A stretch of DNA of 64,000 bases, from NCBI RefSeq assembly GCF_051020975.1, contig NW_027478168.1, positions 2,976,001 through 3,040,000 on the forward strand, in the 5' to 3' direction. This stretch comes from Osmia lignaria lignaria (lineage: Eukaryota > Arthropoda > Insecta > Hymenoptera > Megachilidae). This document shows positions 1 through 10,687 of the stretch, one piece after another. A program made the position numbers and the translations under genes. Each line of letters starts with the position of its first letter. Positions within the stretch are counted from its first letter, which is position 1. The notes beneath the pieces were generated by a model that saw only the letters and a program-made list of their open reading frames with translations, ran no database searches and was not told the origin of the DNA.

Positions 1-61
1 TAATTCTCTACAAAAAAGGTCTCTTAACATTTTGCCATAGCTCGCTTCGTTTCCGAGATAT
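1..61 (+). repeat. Left-edge partial monomer
   Basis: This is the last 61 bp of a unit that began before the window. It holds the inter-frame linker: TAATTCTCTAC, the A6 run, GGTCTC, TTAACATTTTGCC, then GCTCGCTTCGTTTCCGAG. It shows that the array continues to the left. Confidence 0.97.
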
Positions 62-1342
62 TTGCAGATATATCTCAAGGGAAGGGGCCTGACGGACATA
101 TTTCGAGATATTTCTTCTTCTTGTTGTTCTTCTTCTGCACAGCTAAGCTGGAAGTGGCATTTGCGGCTCGCACTAGTGCAGAGTTATCTCAACGAAAGGG
201 GCCACAGTGTTTCTGTATCTCTATTATGTTGGTGCGGCTTCGGAACTTTTAAATATCTTGATATATCTCGAGAACTACGCATCAGATCAAAAAATATCAT
301 AGAACATAAAAAGTAGGAAACTTAATTCTCTACACAAAAGGTCTCTTAACATTTTGCCATAGCTCTCTTCGTTTCCGAGATATTTGCAGATTTATCTCAA
401 GGGAAGGGGCCTGACGGACATATTTCGAGATATTTCTTCTTCTTGTTGTTCTTCTTCTGCACAGCTAAGCTGGAAGTGGCATTTACAGCTCGCAATACTG
501 CAGAGTTATCTCAAAGAAAGGGGCCACGGTGTTTCTGTATCCCTATTATGTTGGTGCGGCTTCGGAACTTTTAAATATCTCGATATATCTCGAAAACTAC
601 GCTTCTGATCAAAAAATATCATAGAACATAAATTGTAGGAAACATAATTCTCTACAAAAAACGTCTCTTAACATTTTGCCATAGCTCGCTTCGTTTCCGA
701 GATATTTGCAGATTCAGCTCAAAGGAATTGGCCTGACGGACATATTTCGAGATATTTCTTCTTCTTGTTGTTCTTCTTCTGCACAGCTAAGCTGGAAGTG
801 GCGTTTGCGGCTCGCACTAGTGCAGAGTTATCTCAAAGAAAGGGGCCACGGTGTTTCTGTATCTCTATTATGTTGGTGCGGCTTTGGAACTTTTAAATAT
901 CTCGATATATCTCGAAAACTACGCTTCTCACCAAAAAATATCATAGAACATAAATTGTACGAAACATAATTCTCTACAAAAAAGGTCTCTTAACATTTTG
1001 CCATAGCTCGCTTCGTTTCCGAGATATTTGCAGATATATCTCAAGGGAAGGGGCCTGACGGACATATTTCGAGATATTTCTTCTTCTTGTTGTTCTTCTT
1101 CTGCACAGCTAAGCTGGAAGTGGCATTTACAGCTCGCAATAGTGCAGAGTTATCTCAAAGAAAGGGGCCACAGTGTTTCTGTATCTCTATTATGTTGGTG
1201 CGGCTTCGGAACTTTTAAATATCTCGATATATCTCGAAAACTACGCTTCTGATCAAAAAATATCATAGAACATAAATTGTAGGAAATATAATTCTCTACA
1301 AAAAAGGTCTCTTAACATTTTGCCATAGCTCGCTTCGTTTCC

Positions 1343-1364
1343 GAGATATTTGCAGATATATCTC
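1343..1364. repeat. Dyad 1: GAGATAT / ATATCTC hairpin motif
   Basis: GAGATAT at 1343-1349 and ATATCTC at 1358-1364 are perfect inverted arms of 7 bp with an 8-nt loop. Monomers with ATTTATCTC keep 6-bp arms (GAGATA / TATCTC). Monomers of the Q class (ATTCAGCTC, about 42 units) lose the dyad. The complementarity is seen; cruciform or hairpin formation is not shown. Confidence 0.75.
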
Positions 1365-1491
1365 AAGGGAAGGGGCCTGACGGACATATTTCGAGATATT
1401 TCTTCTTCTTGTTGTTCTTCTTCTGCACAGCTAAGCTGGAAGTGGCATTTACAGCTCGCAATAGTGCAGAGTTATCTCAAAGAAAGGGGCC
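1351..1491 (+). repeat. Internal direct subrepeat pair spaced 114 bp
   Basis: Copy A (1351-1377) and copy B (1465-1491) both read TGCAGA, then TATCTCAA, then GGGGCC. They match at 23 of 27 positions here, and at 24 of 27 in units that have ATTTATCTC. Copy A is followed by TGACGG and copy B by ACGG. The spacing is exactly 114 bp in every normal unit. This pair explains the 436-bp composite unit at 26139 (322 + 114). It may be a trace of an older, shorter repeat from which the monomer grew. Confidence 0.9.
1399..1425 (+). repeat. CTT/GTT pyrimidine-rich triplet tract
   Basis: A 27-bp run of TTC/TTG triplets with almost no purines sits in every monomer. It gives the strand a strong local pyrimidine skew and is read in the open frame as a Ser/Cys run. 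One unit (20026) has lost a triplet here, as expected from replication slippage. A common variant has TTCCTC for TTCTTC near its 3' end and marks Q-class units. Confidence 0.85.
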
Positions 1492-3603
1492 ACGGTGTTT
1501 CTGTATCTCTATTATGTTGGTGCGGCTTCGGAACTTTTAAATATCTTGATATATCTCGAGAACTACGCATCTGATCAAAAAATAACATAGAACATAAAAA
1601 GTAGGAAACTTAATTCTCTACAAAAAAGGTCTCTTAACATTTTGCCATAGCTCGCTTCGTTTCCGAGATATTTGCAGATATATCTCAAGGGAAGGGGCCT
1701 GACGGACATATTTCGAGATATTTCTTCTTCTTGTTGTTCTTCTTCTGCACAGCTAAGCTGGAAGTGGCATTTGCGGCTCGCACTAGTGCAGAGTTATCTC
1801 AACGAAAGGGGCCACAGTGTTTCTGTATCTCTATTATGTTGGTGCGGCTTCGGAACTTTTAAATATCTCGATATATCTCGAAAACTACGCTTCTGATCAA
1901 AAAATATCATAGAACATAAATTGTAGGAAACATAATTCTCTACAAAAAAGGTCTCTTAACATTTTGCCATAGCTCGCTTCGTTTCCGAGATATTTGCAGA
2001 TATATCTCAAGGGAAGGGGCCTGACGGACATATTTCGAGATATTTCTTCTTCTTGTTGTTCTTCTTCTGCACAGCTAAGCTGGAAGTGGCATTTACAGCT
2101 CGCAATAGTGCAGAGTTATCTCAAAGAAAGGGGCCACGGTGTTTCTGTATCTCTATTATGTTGGTGCGGCTTCGGAACTTTTAAATATCTTGATATATCT
2201 CGAGAACTACGCATCAGATCAAAAAATATCATAGAACATAAAAAGTAGGAAACTTAATTCTCTACACAAAAGGTCTCTTAACATTTTGCCATAGCTCTCT
2301 TCGTTTCCGAGATATTTGCAGATTTATCTCAAGGGAAGGGGCCTGACGGACATATTTCGAGATATTTCTTCTTCTTGTTGTTCTTCTTCTGCACAGCTAA
2401 GCTGGAAGTGGCATTTACAGCTCGCAATACTGCAGAGTTATCTCAAAGAAAGGGGCCACGGTGTTTCTGTATCCCTATTATGTTGGTGCGGCTTCGGAAC
2501 TTTTAAATATCTCGATATATCTCGAAAACTACGCTTCTGATCAAAAAATATCATAGAACATAAATTGTAGGAAACATAATTCTCTACAAAAAACGTCTCT
2601 TAACATTTTGCCATAGCTCGCTTCGTTTCCGAGATATTTGCAGATTCAGCTCAAAGGAACTGGCCTGACGGACATATTTCGAGATATTTCTTCTTCTTGT
2701 TGTTCTTCTTCTGCACAGCTAAGCTGGAAGTGGCATTTGCGGCTCGCACTAGTGCAGAGTTATCTCAAAGAAAGGGGCCACGGTGTTTCTGTATCTCTAT
2801 TATGTTGGTGCGGCTTTGGAACTTTTAAATATCTCGATATATCTCGAAAACTACGCTTCTCACCAAAAAATATCATAGAACATAAATTGTACGAAACATA
2901 ATTCTCTACAAAAAAGGTCTCTTAACATTTTGCCATAGCTCGCTTCGTTTCCGAGATATTTGCAGATATATCTCAAGGGAAGGGGCCTGACGGACATATT
3001 TCGAGATATTTCTTCTTCTTGTTGTTCTTCTTCTGCACAGCTAAGCTGGAAGTGGCATTTACAGCTCGCAATAGTGCAGAGTTATCTCAAAGAAAGGGGC
3101 CACGGTGTTTCTGTATCTCTATTATGTTGGTGCGGCTTCGGAACTTTTAAATATCTCGATATATCTCGAAAACTACGCTTCTGATCAAAAAATATCATAG
3201 AACATAAATTGTAGGAAACATAATTCTCTACAAAAAAGGTCTCTTAACATTTTGCCATAGCTCGCTTCGTTTCCGAGATATTTGCAGATATATCTCAAGG
3301 GAAGGGGCCTGACGGACATATTTCGAGATATTTCTTCTTCTTGTTGTTCTTCTTCTGCACAGCTAAGCTGGAAGTGGCATTTACAGCTCGCAATAGTGCA
3401 GAGTTATCTCAAAGAAAGGGGCCACGGTGTTTCTGTATCTCTATTATGTTGGTGCGGCTTCGGAACTTTTAAATATCTTGATATATCTCGAGAACTACGC
3501 ATCAGATCAAAAAATATCATAGAACATAAAAAGTAGGAAACTTAATTCTCTACAAAAAAGGTCTCTTAACATTTTGCCATAGCTCGCTTCGTTTCCGAGA
3601 TAT

Positions 3604-4247
3604 TTGCAGATTTATCTCAAGGGAAGGGGCCTAACGGACATATTTCGAGATATTTCTTCTTCTTGTTGTTCTTCTTCTGCACAGCTAAACTGGAAGTGGC
3701 ATTTCCAGCTCGCAATAGTGCAGAGTTATCTCAAAGAGAGGGGCCACGGTGTTTCTGTATCTCTATTATGTTGGTGCGGCTTCGGAACTTTTAAATATCT
3801 CGATATATCTCGAAAACTACGCTTCTGATCAAAAAATATCATAGAACATAAATTGTAGGAAACATAATTCACTACAAAAACCGTCTCTTAACATTTTGCC
3901 ATAGCTCGCTTCGTTTCCGAGATATTTGCAGATTCAGCTCAAAGGAACGGGCCTGACGGACATATTTCGAGATACTTCTTCTTCTTGTTGTTCTTCCTCT
4001 GCACAGCTAAGCTGGAAGTGGCATTTGCAGCTCGCAATAGTGCAGAGTTATCTCAAAGAAAGGGGCCACGGTGTTTCTGTATCTCTATTATGTTGGTGCG
4101 GCTTCGGAACTTTTAAATATCTTGATATATCTCGAGAACTACGCATCTGATCAAAAAATATCATAGAACATAAAAAGTAGGAAACTTAATTCTCTACAAA
4201 AAAGGTCTCTTAACATTTTACCATAGCTCGCTTCGTTTCCGAGATAT
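3604..4247 (+). repeat. Two unclustered monomers (F/K and Q/E types)
   Basis: Unit 3604 is F middle with a K 3' end. Unit 3926 is Q 5' with an A middle and an E 3' end, and has a CACTACAAAAACC linker before it. They separate the 6-monomer duplication from the next domain. I see no close partner for either nearby. Confidence 0.6.
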
Positions 4248-4355
4248 TTGCAGATTTATCTCAAGGGAAGGGGCCTGACGGACATATTTCGAGATATTTC
4301 TTCTTCTTGTTGTTCTTCTTCTGCACAGCTAAGCTGGAAGTGGCATTTGCGGCTC

Positions 4356-4365
4356 GCACTAGTGC
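4356..4365. repeat. R-class 10-bp palindrome GCACTAGTGC
   Basis: Example from unit 4248. R-class units read GCACTAGTGC, a perfect 10-bp palindrome holding a SpeI site and abutting internal subrepeat copy B. Other units read GCAATAGTGC and lack the symmetry. It is a compact marker for R-class monomers across the window. Confidence 0.85.
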
Positions 4366-6179
4366 AGAGTTATCTCAAAGAAAGGGGCCACGGTGTTTCT
4401 GTATCTCTATTATGTTGGTGCGGCTTCGGAACTTTTAAATATCTCGATATATCTCGAAAACTACGCTTCTGATAAAAAAATATCATAGAACATAAATTGT
4501 AGGAAACATAATTCTCTACAAAAAAGGTCTCTTAACATTTTGCCATAGCTCGCTTCGTTTCCGAGATATTTGCAGAGTTATCTCAAGGGAAGGGGCCTGA
4601 CGGACATATTTCGAGATACTTCTTCTTCTTGTTGTTATTCTTCTGCACAGCTAAACTGGAAGTGGCATTTCCAGCTCGCAATAGTGCAGAGTTATCTCAA
4701 AGAGAGGGGCCACGGTGTTTCTGTATCTCTATTATGTTGGTGCGGCTTCGGAACTTTTAAATATCTTGATATATCTCGAGAACTACGCATCTGATCAAAA
4801 AATATCATAGAACATAAAAAGTAGGAAACTTAATTCTCTACAAAAAAGGTCTCTCAACATTTTGCCATAGCTCGCTTCGTTTCCGAGATATTTGCAGATT
4901 TATCTCAAGGGAAGGGGCCTGACGGACATATTTCGAGATATTTCTTCTTCTTGTTGTTCCTCTTCTGCACAGCTAAGCTGGAAGTGGCATTTGCGGCTCG
5001 CACTAGTGCAGAGTTATCTCAAAGAAAGGGGCCACGGTGTTTCTGTATCTCTATTATGTTGGTGCGGCTTCGGAACTTTTAAATATCTCGATATATCTCG
5101 AAAACTACGCTTCTGATCAAAAAATATCATAGAACATAAATTGTAGGAAACATAATTCTCTACAAAAAAGGTCTCTTAACATTTTGCCATAGCTCGCTTC
5201 GTTTCCGAGATATTTGCAGATTTATCTCAAGGGAAGGGGCCTGACGGACATATTTCGAGATACTTCTTCTTCTTGTTGTTCTTCTTCTGCACAGCTAAAC
5301 TGGAAGTGGCATTTCCAGCTCGCAATAGTGCAGAGTTATCTCAAAGAGAGGGGCCACGGTGTTTCTGTATCTCTATTATGTTGGTGCGGCTTCGGAACTT
5401 TTAAATATCTTGATATATCTCGAGAACTACGCATCTGATCAAAAAATATCATAGAACATAAAAAGTAGGAAACTTAATTCTCTACAAAAAAGGTCTCTCA
5501 ACATTTTGCCATAGCTCGCTTCGTTTCCGAGATATTTGCAGATTTATCTCAAGGGAAGGGGCCTGACGGACATATTTCGAGATATTTCTTCTTCTTGTTG
5601 TTCTTCTTCTGCACAGCTAAGCTGGAAGTGGCATTTGCGGCTCGCACTAGTGCAGAGTTATCTCAAAGAGAGGGGCCACGGTGGTTCTGTATCTCTATTA
5701 TGTTGGTGCGGCTTCGGAACTTTTAAATATCTTGATATATCTCGAGAGCTACGCGTCTGATCAAAAAATATCATAGAACATAAAAAGTAGGAAACATAAT
5801 TCTCTACAAAAAAGGTCTCTTAACATTTTGCCATAGCTCGCTTCGTTTCCGAGATATTTGCAGATATATCTCAAGGGAAGTGGCCTGACGGACATATTTC
5901 GAGATATTTCTTCTTCTTGTTGTTCTTCTGCTGCACAGCTAAGCTGGAAGTGGCATTTGCGGCTCGCACTAGTGCAGAGTTATCTCAAAGAAAGGGGCCA
6001 CGGTGTTTCTGTATCCCTATTATGTTGGTGCGGCTTCGGAACTTTTAAATATCTCGATATATCTCGAAAACTACGCTTCTGATCAAAAAATATCATAGAA
6101 CATAAATTGTAGGAAACATAATTCTCTACAAAAAACGTCTCTTAACATTTTGCCATAGCTCGCTTCGTTTCCGAGATAT

Positions 6180-9100
6180 TTACAGATTCAGCTCAAAGGA
6201 ACTGGCCTGACGGACATATTTCGAGATATTTCTTCTTCTTGTTGTTCTTCCTCTGCACAGCTAAGCTGGAAGTGGCATTTGCGGCTCGCAATAGTGCAGA
6301 GTTATCTCAAAGAAAGGGGCCACGGTGTTTCTGTATCTCTATTATGTTGGTGCGGCTTCGGAACTTTTAAATATCTCGATATATCTCGAAAACTACGCTT
6401 CTGATCAAAAAATATCATAGAACATAAATTGTAGGAAACATAATTCTCTACAAAAAAGGTCTCTTAACATTTTGCCATAGCTCGCTTCGTTTCCGAGATA
6501 TTTGCAGATTTGTCTCAAGGGAAGGGGCCTGACGGACATATTTCGAGATATTTCTTCTTCTTGTTGTTCTTCTTCTGCACAGCTAAGCTGGAAGTGGCAT
6601 TTACAGCTCGCAATAGTGCAGAGTTATATCAAAGAAAGGGGCCACGGTGTTTCTGTATCTCTATTATGTTGGTGCGGCTTCGGAACTTTTAAATATCTCG
6701 ATATATCTCGAAAACTACGCTTCTGATCAAAAAATATCATAGAACATAAATTGTAGGAAACATAATTCTCTACAAAAAAGGTCTCTTAATATTTTGCCAT
6801 AGCTCGCTTCGTTTCCGAGATATTTGCAGATATATCTCAAGGGAAGGGGCCTGACGGACATATTTCGAGATATTTCTTCTTCTTGTTGTTCTTCTTCTGC
6901 ACAGCTAAGCTGGAAGTGGCATTTCCAGCTCGCAATAGTGCAGAGTTATCTCAAAGAGAGGGGCCACGGTGTTTCTGTATCTCTATTATGTTGGTGCGGC
7001 TTCGGAACTTTTAAACATCTTGATATATCTCGAGAACTACGCATCTGATCAAAAAATATCATAGAACATAAAAAGTAGGAAACTTAATTCTCTACAAGAA
7101 AGGTCTCTTAACATTTTGCCATAGCTCGCTTCGTTTCCGAGATATTTGCAGATTTATCTCAAGGGAAGGGGCCTGACGGACATATTTCGAGATATTTCTT
7201 CTTCTTGTTGTTCTTCTTCTGCACAGCTAAGCTGGAAGTGGCATTTGCGGCTCGCACTAGTGCAGAGTTATCTCAAAGAAAGGGGCCACGGTGTTTCTGT
7301 ATCTCTATTATGTTGGTGCGGCTTCGGAACTTTTAAATATCTCGATATATCTCGAAAACTACGCTTCTGATAAAAAAATATCATAGAACATAAATTGTAG
7401 GAAACATAATTCTCTACAAAAAAGGTCTCTTAACATTTTGCCATAGCTCGCTTCGTTTCCGAGATATTTGCAGAGTTATCTCAAGGGAAGGGGCCTGACG
7501 GACATATTTCGAGATACTTCTTCTTCTTGTTGTTATTCTTCTGCACAGCTAAACTGGAAGTGGCATTTCCAGCTCGCAATAGTGCAGAGTTATCTCAAAG
7601 AGAGGGGCCACGGTGTTTCTGTATCTCTATTATGTTGGTGCGGCTTCGGAACTTTTAAATATCTTGATATATCTCGAGAACTACGCATCTGATCAAAAAA
7701 TATCATAGAACATAAAAAGTAGGAAACTTAATTCTCTACAAAAAAGGTCTCTCAACATTTTGCCATAGCTCGCTTCGTTTCCGAGATATTTGCAGATTTA
7801 TCTCAAGGGAAGGGGCCTGACGGACATATTTCGAGATACTTCTTCTTCTTGTTGTTCCTCTTCTGCACAGCTAAGCTGGAAGTGGCATTTGCGGCTCGCA
7901 CTAGTGCAGAGTTATCTCAAAGAAAGGGGCCACGGTGTTTCTGTATCTCTATTATGTTGGTGCGGCTTCGGAACTTTTAAATATCTCGATATATCTCGAA
8001 AACTACGCTTCTGATCAAAAAATATCATAGAACATAAATTGTAGGAAACATAATTCTCTACAAAAAAGGTCTCTTAACATTTTGCCATAGCTCGCTTCGT
8101 TTCCGAGATATTTGCAGATTTATCTCAAGGGAAGGGGCCTGACGGACATATTTCGAGATACTTCTTCTTCTTGTTGTTCTTCTTCTGCACAGCTAAACTG
8201 GAAGTGGCATTTCCAGCTCGCAATAGTGCAGAGTTATCTCAAAGAAAGGGGCCACGGTGTTTCTGTATCCCTATTATGTTGGTGCGGCTTCGGAACTTTT
8301 AAATATCTCGATATATCTCGAAAACTACGCTTCTGATCAAAAAATATCATAGAACATAAATTGTAGGAAACATAATTCTCTACAAAAAACGTCTCTTAAC
8401 ATTTTGCCATAGCTCGCTTCGTTTCCGAGATATTTACAGATTCAGCTCAAAGGAACTGGCCTGACGGACATATTTCGAGATATTTCTTCTTCTTGTTGTT
8501 CTTCCTCTGCACAGCTAAGCTGGAAGTGGCATTTGCGGCTCGCAATAGTGCAGAGTTATCTCAAAGAAAGGGGCCACGGTGTTTCTGTATCTCTATTATG
8601 TTGGTGCGGCTTCGGAACTTTTAAATATCTCGATATATCTCGAAAACTACGCTTCTGATCAAAAAATATCATAGAACATAAATTGTAGGAAACATAATTC
8701 TCTACAAAAAAGGTCTCTTAACATTTTGCCATAGCTCGCTTCGTTTCCGAGATATTTGCAGATTTGTCTCAAGGGAAGGGGCCTGACGGACATATTTCGA
8801 GATATTTCTTCTTCTTGTTGTTCTTCTTCTGCACAGCTAAGCTGGAAGTGGCATTTACAGCTCGCAATAGTGCAGAGTTATATCAAAGAAAGGGGCCACG
8901 GTGTTTCTGTATCTCTATTATGTTGGTGCGGCTTCGGAACTTTTAAATATCTCGATATATCTCGAAAACTACGCTTCTGATCAAAAAATATCATAGAACA
9001 TAAATTGTAGGAAACATAATTCTCTACAAAAAAGGTCTCTTAATATTTTGCCATAGCTCGCTTCGTTTCCGAGATATTTGCAGATATATCTCAAGGGAAG

Positions 9101-9399
9101 GGGCCTCACGGACATATTTCGAGATATTTCTTCTTCTTGTTGTTCTTCTTCTGCACAGCTAAGCTGGAAGTGGCATTTCCAGCTCGCAATAGTGCAGAGT
9201 TATCTCAAAGAGAGGGGCCACGGTGTTTCTGTATCTCTATTATGTTGGTGCGGCTTCGGAACTTTTAAATATCTTGATATATCTCGAGAGCTACGCGTCT
9301 GATCAAAAAATATCATAGAACATAAAAAGTAGGAAACATAATTCTCTACAAAAAAGGTCTCTTAACATTTTGCCATAGCTCGCTTCGTTTCCGAGATAT
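6180..9399 (+). repeat. Seven-monomer shift (2254 bp): units 6180-6824 and 8434-9078
   Basis: Units 6180/8434 share the rare TTTACAGATTCAG start, which removes the TTG. Units 6502/8756 share GATTTGTCTC and GAGTTATATC. Units 6824/9078 share the TTAATATTTTGCC linker. This is the downstream arm of the copy that begins at 7146, after loss of two units. Unit 9078 has a private CTCACGG and an E end with GAGAGCTACGCG. Confidence 0.88.
6908..6930. repeat. F-class dyad: AGCTGGAA / TTCCAGCT
   Basis: In unit 6824 the 8-bp arms AGCTGGAA (6908-6915) and TTCCAGCT (6923-6930) flank a 7-nt loop. Units 9078 and 11976 have the same 8-bp form. Most F-class units read AACTGGAA, leaving 6-bp arms CTGGAA / TTCCAG. 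Units with GCTTCGCTGG (27219, 30439, 33659, 35591) keep 7-bp arms. R- and A-class units (TTTGCGG, TTTACAG, TTTGCAG) lack it. Confidence 0.75.
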
Positions 9400-10687
9400 T
9401 TGCAGATTTATCTCAAGGGAAGGGGCCTAACGGACATATTTCGAGATATTTCTTCTTCTTGTTGTTCTTCTTCTGCACAGCTAAGCTGGAAGTGGCATTT
9501 GCGGCTCGCACTAGTGCAGAGTTATCTCAAAGAAAGGGGCCACGGTGTTTCTGTATCTCTATTATGTTGGTGCGGCTTCGGAACTTTTAAATATCTCGAT
9601 ATATCTCGAAAACTACGCATCTGATCAAAAAATATCATAGAACATAAAAAGTAGGAAACTTAATTCTGTACAAAAAAGGTCTCTTAACATTTTGCCATAG
9701 CTCGCTTCGTTTCCGAGATATTTGCAGATTTATCTCAAGGGAAGGGGCCTGACGGACATATTTCGAGATATTTCTTCTTCTTGTTGTTCTTCTTCTGCAC
9801 AGCTAAACTGGAAGTGGCATTTCCAGCTCGCAATAGTGCAGAGTTATCTCAAAGAGAGGGGCCACGGTGTTTCTGTATCTCTATTATGTTGGTGCGGCTT
9901 CGGAACTTTTAAATATCTTGATATATCTCGAGAACTACGCATCTGATCAGAAAATATCATACAACATAAAACGTAGGAAACTTAATTCTCTACAAAAAAG
10001 GTCTCTTAACATTTTGCCATAGCTCGCTTCGTTTCCGAGATATTTGCAGATTCAGCTCAAAGGAACTGGCCTGACAGACATATTTCGAGATATTTCTTCT
10101 TCTTGTTGTTCTTCCTCTGCACAGCTAAGCTGGAAGTGGCATTTGCAGCTCGCAATAGTGCAGAGTTATCTCAAAGAAAGGGGCCACGGTGTTTCTGTAT
10201 CTCTATTATGTTGGTGCGGCTTCGGAACTTTTAAATATCTCGATATATCTCGAAAACTACGCTTCTGATCAAAAAATATCATAGAACATAAAAAGTAGGA
10301 AACATAATTCTCTACAAAAAAGGTCTCTCAACATTTTGCCATAGCTCGCTTCGTTTCCGAGATATTTGCAGATTTATCTCAAGGGAAGGGGCCTAACGGA
10401 CATATTTCGAGATATTTCTTCTTCTTGTTGTTCTTCTTCTGCACAGCTAAACTGGAAGTGGCATTTCCAGCTCGCAATAGTGCAGAGTTATCTCAAAGAG
10501 AGGGGCCACGGTGTTTCTGTATCTCTATTATGTTGGTGCGGCTTCGGAACTTTTAAATATCTTGATATATCTCGAGAGCTACGCGTCTGATCAAAAAATA
10601 TCATAGAACATAAAAAGTAGGAAACATAATTCTCTACAAAAAAGGTCTCTTAACATTTTGCCATAGCTCGCTTCGTTTCCGAGATAT
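9400..10687 (+). repeat. Mixed four-monomer stretch
   Basis: Units 9400 (R, K-like 3' end with GCATC), 9722 (F/E, with CATACAACATAAAACG), 10044 (Q/A/K followed by the AAAAAG linker) and 10366 (F/E with GAGAGCTACGCG). Unit 9400 recurs as 14552, again 5152 bp away. Unit 9722 resembles 17450. K ends joined to the E-type linker begin here and dominate to about 19 kb. Confidence 0.7.

Larger units (their letters stand above)
1342..1558. repeat. Scattered CGAGATAT / ATATCTCG motif copies
   Basis: CGAGATATTT occurs twice as direct copies 50 bp apart (1342-1351 and 1392-1401). ATATCTCG, its inverted form, is at 1551-1558. K-class units have a second inverted copy, since they read ATCTCGATATATCTCG where E-class units read ATCTTGATATATCTCG. 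One 8-bp word thus recurs three or four times per unit in both orientations. Whether this is a binding motif or a leftover of the monomer's origin cannot be told from sequence. Confidence 0.7.
1350..1574 (+). other. Recurrent 74-codon open frame without ATG; probably not a gene
   Basis: Nearly every unit has an open frame of 74 codons that begins TTG CAG and ends at TGA after CGC(T/A)TC. A TAG eight codons upstream closes it on the 5' side; where that TAG is mutated (units 21311, 24851, 25817, 27863) the frame extends. In some units the TGA is lost and it runs to 84-87 codons. There is no in-frame ATG at the start, no upstream signal, and no known domain. The product would be Ser/Cys-rich in the middle. 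It is broken in 12 units: TTG lost at 6180, 8434, 11332, 40099, 42673, 44283 and 44927; a stop at 17772 and 34625; a frameshift at 42353, 49435 and 52654. Many class-defining changes are non-synonymous. Preservation is best explained by concerted evolution. Confidence 0.8.
1350..1671 (+). repeat. Reference monomer (322 bp)
   Basis: This unit was read base by base as a reference: 322 bp, 61 C and 64 G (38.8% GC), 11 CpG. In order it holds a short dyad at its 5' edge, GGCCTGACGG, a CTT/GTT pyrimidine tract, AGCTAAGCTGGAAGTGG, a second copy of the TGCAGA...GGGGCC subrepeat, the segment around TATTATGTTGG, GAACTTTTAAATATC, the TCTCGAGA palindrome, a TGATCA (BclI) site, an AT-rich linker, GGTCTC and the GCTCGCTTCG box. 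Since 322 is not a multiple of three, reading frame shifts by one base per unit, so no protein can run across units. Confidence 0.97.
240..3492 (+). repeat. Six-monomer duplication (shift 1932 bp)
   Basis: About 240-1560 matches about 2172-3492. Shared private variants include the CTCTCTTCG linker and AATACTGCAG in units 384 and 2316, the AAAGGAA(T/C)TGGCC box with CTTCTCACC in units 706 and 2638, and GCATCAGATC in units 62 and 1994. Unit 62 joins an R 5' half like unit 1672 to a 3' half like unit 1994, so it is itself recombinant. Boundaries are approximate. Confidence 0.85.
4248..8433 (+). repeat. Nine-monomer shift (2898 bp) with recombinant junction
   Basis: Units 4248, 4570, 4892 and 5214 recur at 7146, 7468, 7790 and 8112. 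Shared private marks are GATAAAAAAATATC, TTGCAGAGTTATCTC at the unit start with GTTGTTATTC, and CTCTCAAC. Units 4248 and 7146 look identical by eye. Unit 8112 starts like 5214 (F middle) but ends like 5858 (ATCCCTATT and K 3' end), so the second copy lacks about two monomers at that point. Confidence 0.88.

Noticed and set aside
1330..1349. CENP-B box
   Set aside because: I compared all TTCG contexts in the monomer, on both strands, with the NTTCGNNNNANNCGGGN pattern. None has the distal CGGG, so there is no canonical box.
1399..1425. Independent microsatellite
   Set aside because: The CTT/GTT tract is an integral part of the monomer and nearly constant in length; only one unit shows a triplet change.
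1350..1574. About 200 tandem small protein genes (74-codon frame)
   Set aside because: The frame starts at TTG, has no ATG, no recognisable promoter, ribosome-binding site or domain, and it is broken in 12 units. Identity outside the frame is about as high as inside it, which is what homogenised satellite DNA gives.
6510..6692. 60-codon second-frame forward frames (also at 8764, 11662; longer at 24826 and 26198)
   Set aside because: They are overlapping shadows in another frame of the same repeat, opened by single substitutions such as GATTTGTCTC.
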